Positions 62,433 through 64,000 of a stretch of DNA of 64,000 nt are shown in pieces. The notes beneath the pieces are model-generated. The model did no database searches. It worked only from the letters and a program-made list of their open reading frames with translations, and was not told where the DNA came from. The stretch is from Ramlibacter tataouinensis (GTDB lineage: Bacteria; Pseudomonadota; Gammaproteobacteria; Burkholderiales; Burkholderiaceae_C). Location of the stretch: contig NZ_CP010951.1 in NCBI RefSeq assembly GCF_001580455.1, positions 2,046,001 to 2,110,000 on the forward strand. Direction: 5' to 3'. Position 1 is the stretch's first letter. Every line of letters starts with the position of its first letter. The position numbers and the translations under genes are program-made.

Positions 62433-63264
62433 CGGCGGCTTTCATTGACTGTGGATTCCAGTTGTGGACCTCGCCCTGCGCGCGGCGGCACCAGGCCAAG
62501 AGCGCATCGTAGACCGGCAGCATCGCTTCCAGCATCGCGTGGTCATCCGCGTGCAGCGCCGACATGCCGAGCGACACGGCGAGCAGGCCGCGGCATGGCG
62601 GCGCCAGCTCCGGGCGGTCGGTGTCGGCGCCGCGAACGATGCGCGCGAGCCCCTCGAGCGCCGCATCGCGCAGGTCGACCGCCGCCAGCAAGGTGTCGAA
62701 GCTGCACTGCCCGCCCTCGTGCTCGATCGGTGCGCCCGGGATGTCGTAAGGGACGGCCTGCAGGCGCCTCGCTTCAGCGAACACCTGCCCGGTCGGGACG
62801 TAGAAGAACTGCGCCTGCGGGTCAATGAAGCGGCGGATCAGCCAGGGGCAGGCGATGCGGTCGATCTTGGGCCGCGCGCGCGTGATCCAGCGCGAAGGCT
62901 GCCCGCTGGCCAGGCCCAGGTCCGGCCGCTTGCGCAGCGTCGGCAAGCCGGCGGCAACCAGGCCTTCGAAGCCGCCTTCGAGCCAGCGCGCGCGCCAGCC
63001 GGCGGCATTCAACTGCGCGGCGGCGTCCTGGCCGACCTCGTGCCCGTGCACGCAGTACACGACCACCTCGCGAGCCGCGTGTTCCCGCGCGAGGCGCGCG
63101 AGGTCCTGCGGGGCGCAGCGCTGCGCGCGCGGCGCCATGCGGTCGCTTTCGGCGAAGCGCTCGTCGCGGCGCACGTCGAGCACCCACGGGGCCTCGGGCG
63201 TGCCGAGCCGGTCGATGAAGTCCTGGGGAGAAATGGAAGAAGGCAGGGCGGTGTCCACGGTCAA
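62428..63264 (-). CDS. chrB: Rhodanese-ChrB fusion, chromate resistance regulator/protein
   Basis: 278 residues. N-terminal rhodanese domain (about 10-105) with the active Cys in VVYCVHGHEVG, fused to a C-terminal ChrB domain (about 130-270, RPKIDRIACPWLIRRFIDP). ChrB proteins sense or support resistance to chromate. This form lacks the usual N-terminal DNA-binding part, so a sensory or enzymatic role is more likely than repression. Upstream of chrA on the same strand. Confidence 0.88.
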   Translation of the reverse strand: MTVDTALPSSISPQDFIDRLGTPEAPWVLDVRRDERFAESDRMAPRAQRCAPQDLARLAREHAAREVVVYCVHGHEVGQDAAAQLNAAGWRARWLEGGFEGLVAAGLPTLRKRPDLGLASGQPSRWITRARPKIDRIACPWLIRRFIDPQAQFFYVPTGQVFAEARRLQAVPYDIPGAPIEHEGGQCSFDTLLAAVDLRDAALEGLARIVRGADTDRPELAPPCRGLLAVSLGMSALHADDHAMLEAMLPVYDALLAWCRRAQGEVHNWNPQSMKAAA

Positions 63265-63412
63265 ACTCCATGTGCGAGTTGCCAGCGCTTGGACGGGACA
63301 CCGTCTATCCCTTGCGGGGCCGGGAGGCTGCTTTCCCGATACGCCAAATTCTAGTCCAGGCCTTCAGGGCCAGGGGCGCCTCGCAGCGCGGCCCCGGCGC
63401 TGGGCAGCAAGC

Positions 63413-64000
63413 TCATGCGCGGCCGTCGGGAAGCGCCGGTGCCCGCAGCAGCGTCGGCCGGGGCAGCGGCGGCGTCTCGGCGGCCCCGCGCGGCGCAGCC
63501 TGCATCGCAGCCTGGTAGTCGCTGATGGCCTGCTCGGGATCGGCGGCCGCCGTGATGCCGCTGATCACCGCGACGCCAGCGGCGCCGCACTGCCGCGCTT
63601 GCGCCGCGCGCGCCGGGTCCATGCCGGCGATGGCGACCACCGGCAGCGGCAGCACGCCGCACCAGTACGCCAGGTTGGCATTGCCCTGCGGGATCCAGGG
63701 CATTTTCTTGGCCGCCGTCGGATGCACCGGCCCGCAGGCGATGTAGCTCGGGCGCAGCGCCCAGGCGCGACACACCTCCCAGCAGGAGTGCGTGCTGATC
63801 CCCAGCCGAAGTCCGGCGCGCGCGATGGCGCCGAGGTCAGCTTCGTCCAGGTCCTCCTGGCCGAGGTGCACGCCATAGGCCCCCTCCTCGAGGGCGATCC
63901 GCCAGTGGTCGTTGACGAACAGCTGCGCGCCGGCGCGCTCGCAGGCCGCGACGGCGCGCCGCACCTCCTCGCGCAGGCGCGGATGCGAGCGGTCCTTGAT
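63413..64000 (-). CDS. thiE: Thiamine phosphate synthase, 5' end beyond the window
   Basis: Partial gene, at least 195 residues, entering from the right edge. The frame starts within IKDRSHPRLREEV and contains LFVNDHWRIAL (substrate-binding), GVHLGQEDL and GPVHPTAAKKMPW, all typical of ThiE. It joins the thiazole and pyrimidine precursors to thiamine phosphate. The C-terminus ends in a Pro/Ala-rich tail. The 148 bases to chrB hold no recognised riboswitch. Confidence 0.92.
   Translation of the reverse strand: MKDRSHPRLREEVRRAVAACERAGAQLFVNDHWRIALEEGAYGVHLGQEDLDEADLGAIARAGLRLGISTHSCWEVCRAWALRPSYIACGPVHPTAAKKMPWIPQGNANLAYWCGVLPLPVVAIAGMDPARAAQARQCGAAGVAVISGITAAADPEQAISDYQAAMQAAPRGAAETPPLPRPTLLRAPALPDGRA

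Noticed and set aside
63265..63412. TPP riboswitch near thiE
   Set aside because: This gap lies downstream of thiE, not upstream, and no thi-box sequence (CTGAGA) was seen; the true thiE leader is outside the window.

Overview
The window is about 64 kb of very GC-rich, densely coding DNA. Gene content and order point to a betaproteobacterium of the order Burkholderiales, most likely Comamonadaceae (a Ramlibacter or Variovorax type): a transketolase-GAPDH pair, lptD-surA-rsmA, the multidomain malic enzyme, an AmgK/MurU anhydro-MurNAc recycling pair, and GC-rich dispersed palindromes of a kind I associate with that family. This placement is inference. No rRNA, tRNA, CRISPR array, transposase or phage gene was seen, and no gene-free stretch exceeds about 210 bases.

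Positions 1-18100 form one large phosphonate locus built from two divergent operons around a single control region (10615-10795). The leftward operon encodes a 2-aminoethylphosphonate (AEP) ABC importer (phnS, phnT, phnU), the AEP transaminase phnW, and then six closely packed genes: a glutamine-synthetase-like ligase, a GNAT acetyltransferase, an iron alcohol dehydrogenase, a gamma-glutamyl amide hydrolase, an aldehyde dehydrogenase and a HAD phosphatase that runs off the left edge. The rightward operon encodes a GntR regulator, phosphonoacetate hydrolase (phnA), phosphonoacetaldehyde dehydrogenase (phnY), a PhnZ-type HD-domain oxygenase, an EamA transporter and a dimethylglycine-dehydrogenase-like flavoprotein. 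PhnW, PhnY and PhnA complete the route from AEP to acetate and phosphate. The ligase, alcohol dehydrogenase, aldehyde dehydrogenase and hydrolase set looks like a gamma-glutamylation route for ethanolamine or a related amino alcohol. The HD oxygenase and flavoprotein suggest hydroxylated or N-methylated AEP as further substrates.

Positions 18100-31000 hold accessory genes: an EF-G-like GTPase, a ProQ/FinO RNA chaperone, SlyD, a pirin, a three-domain alpha/beta-hydrolase/SnoaL/ACBP fusion, a MASE1-PAS membrane protein without an output domain, a patatin lipoprotein, an oligopeptide-type binding protein and an ECF sigma factor module. Positions 31000-45700 carry central metabolism (gap, tkt, malic enzyme), polyamine and membrane genes (speD, speE-like, DUF350, DUF4178, SPFH-SHOCT), murU and pepP. 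Positions 45850-46930 carry a secreted RNase of the barnase/T1 type with a barstar-like inhibitor. Positions 46969-54764 hold envelope and ribosome maintenance genes (rsmA, surA, lptD, amgK, rsmE) and an MFS transporter. The right end has hydrolases, DUF72, DUF3606 and YigZ proteins, part of a D-erythronate pathway (otnI, denD), a chromate resistance pair (chrB, chrA) and a partial thiE.

The most unusual feature at the DNA level is a set of dispersed palindromic elements placed in or at genes without breaking them. One 78-bp element lies in frame in both rsmA and amgK, read from opposite strands. A GC-rich element of about 105 bp lies in frame in the flavoprotein gene. A 58/65-bp element twice carries both the stop codon of one gene and the Shine-Dalgarno sequence of the next.
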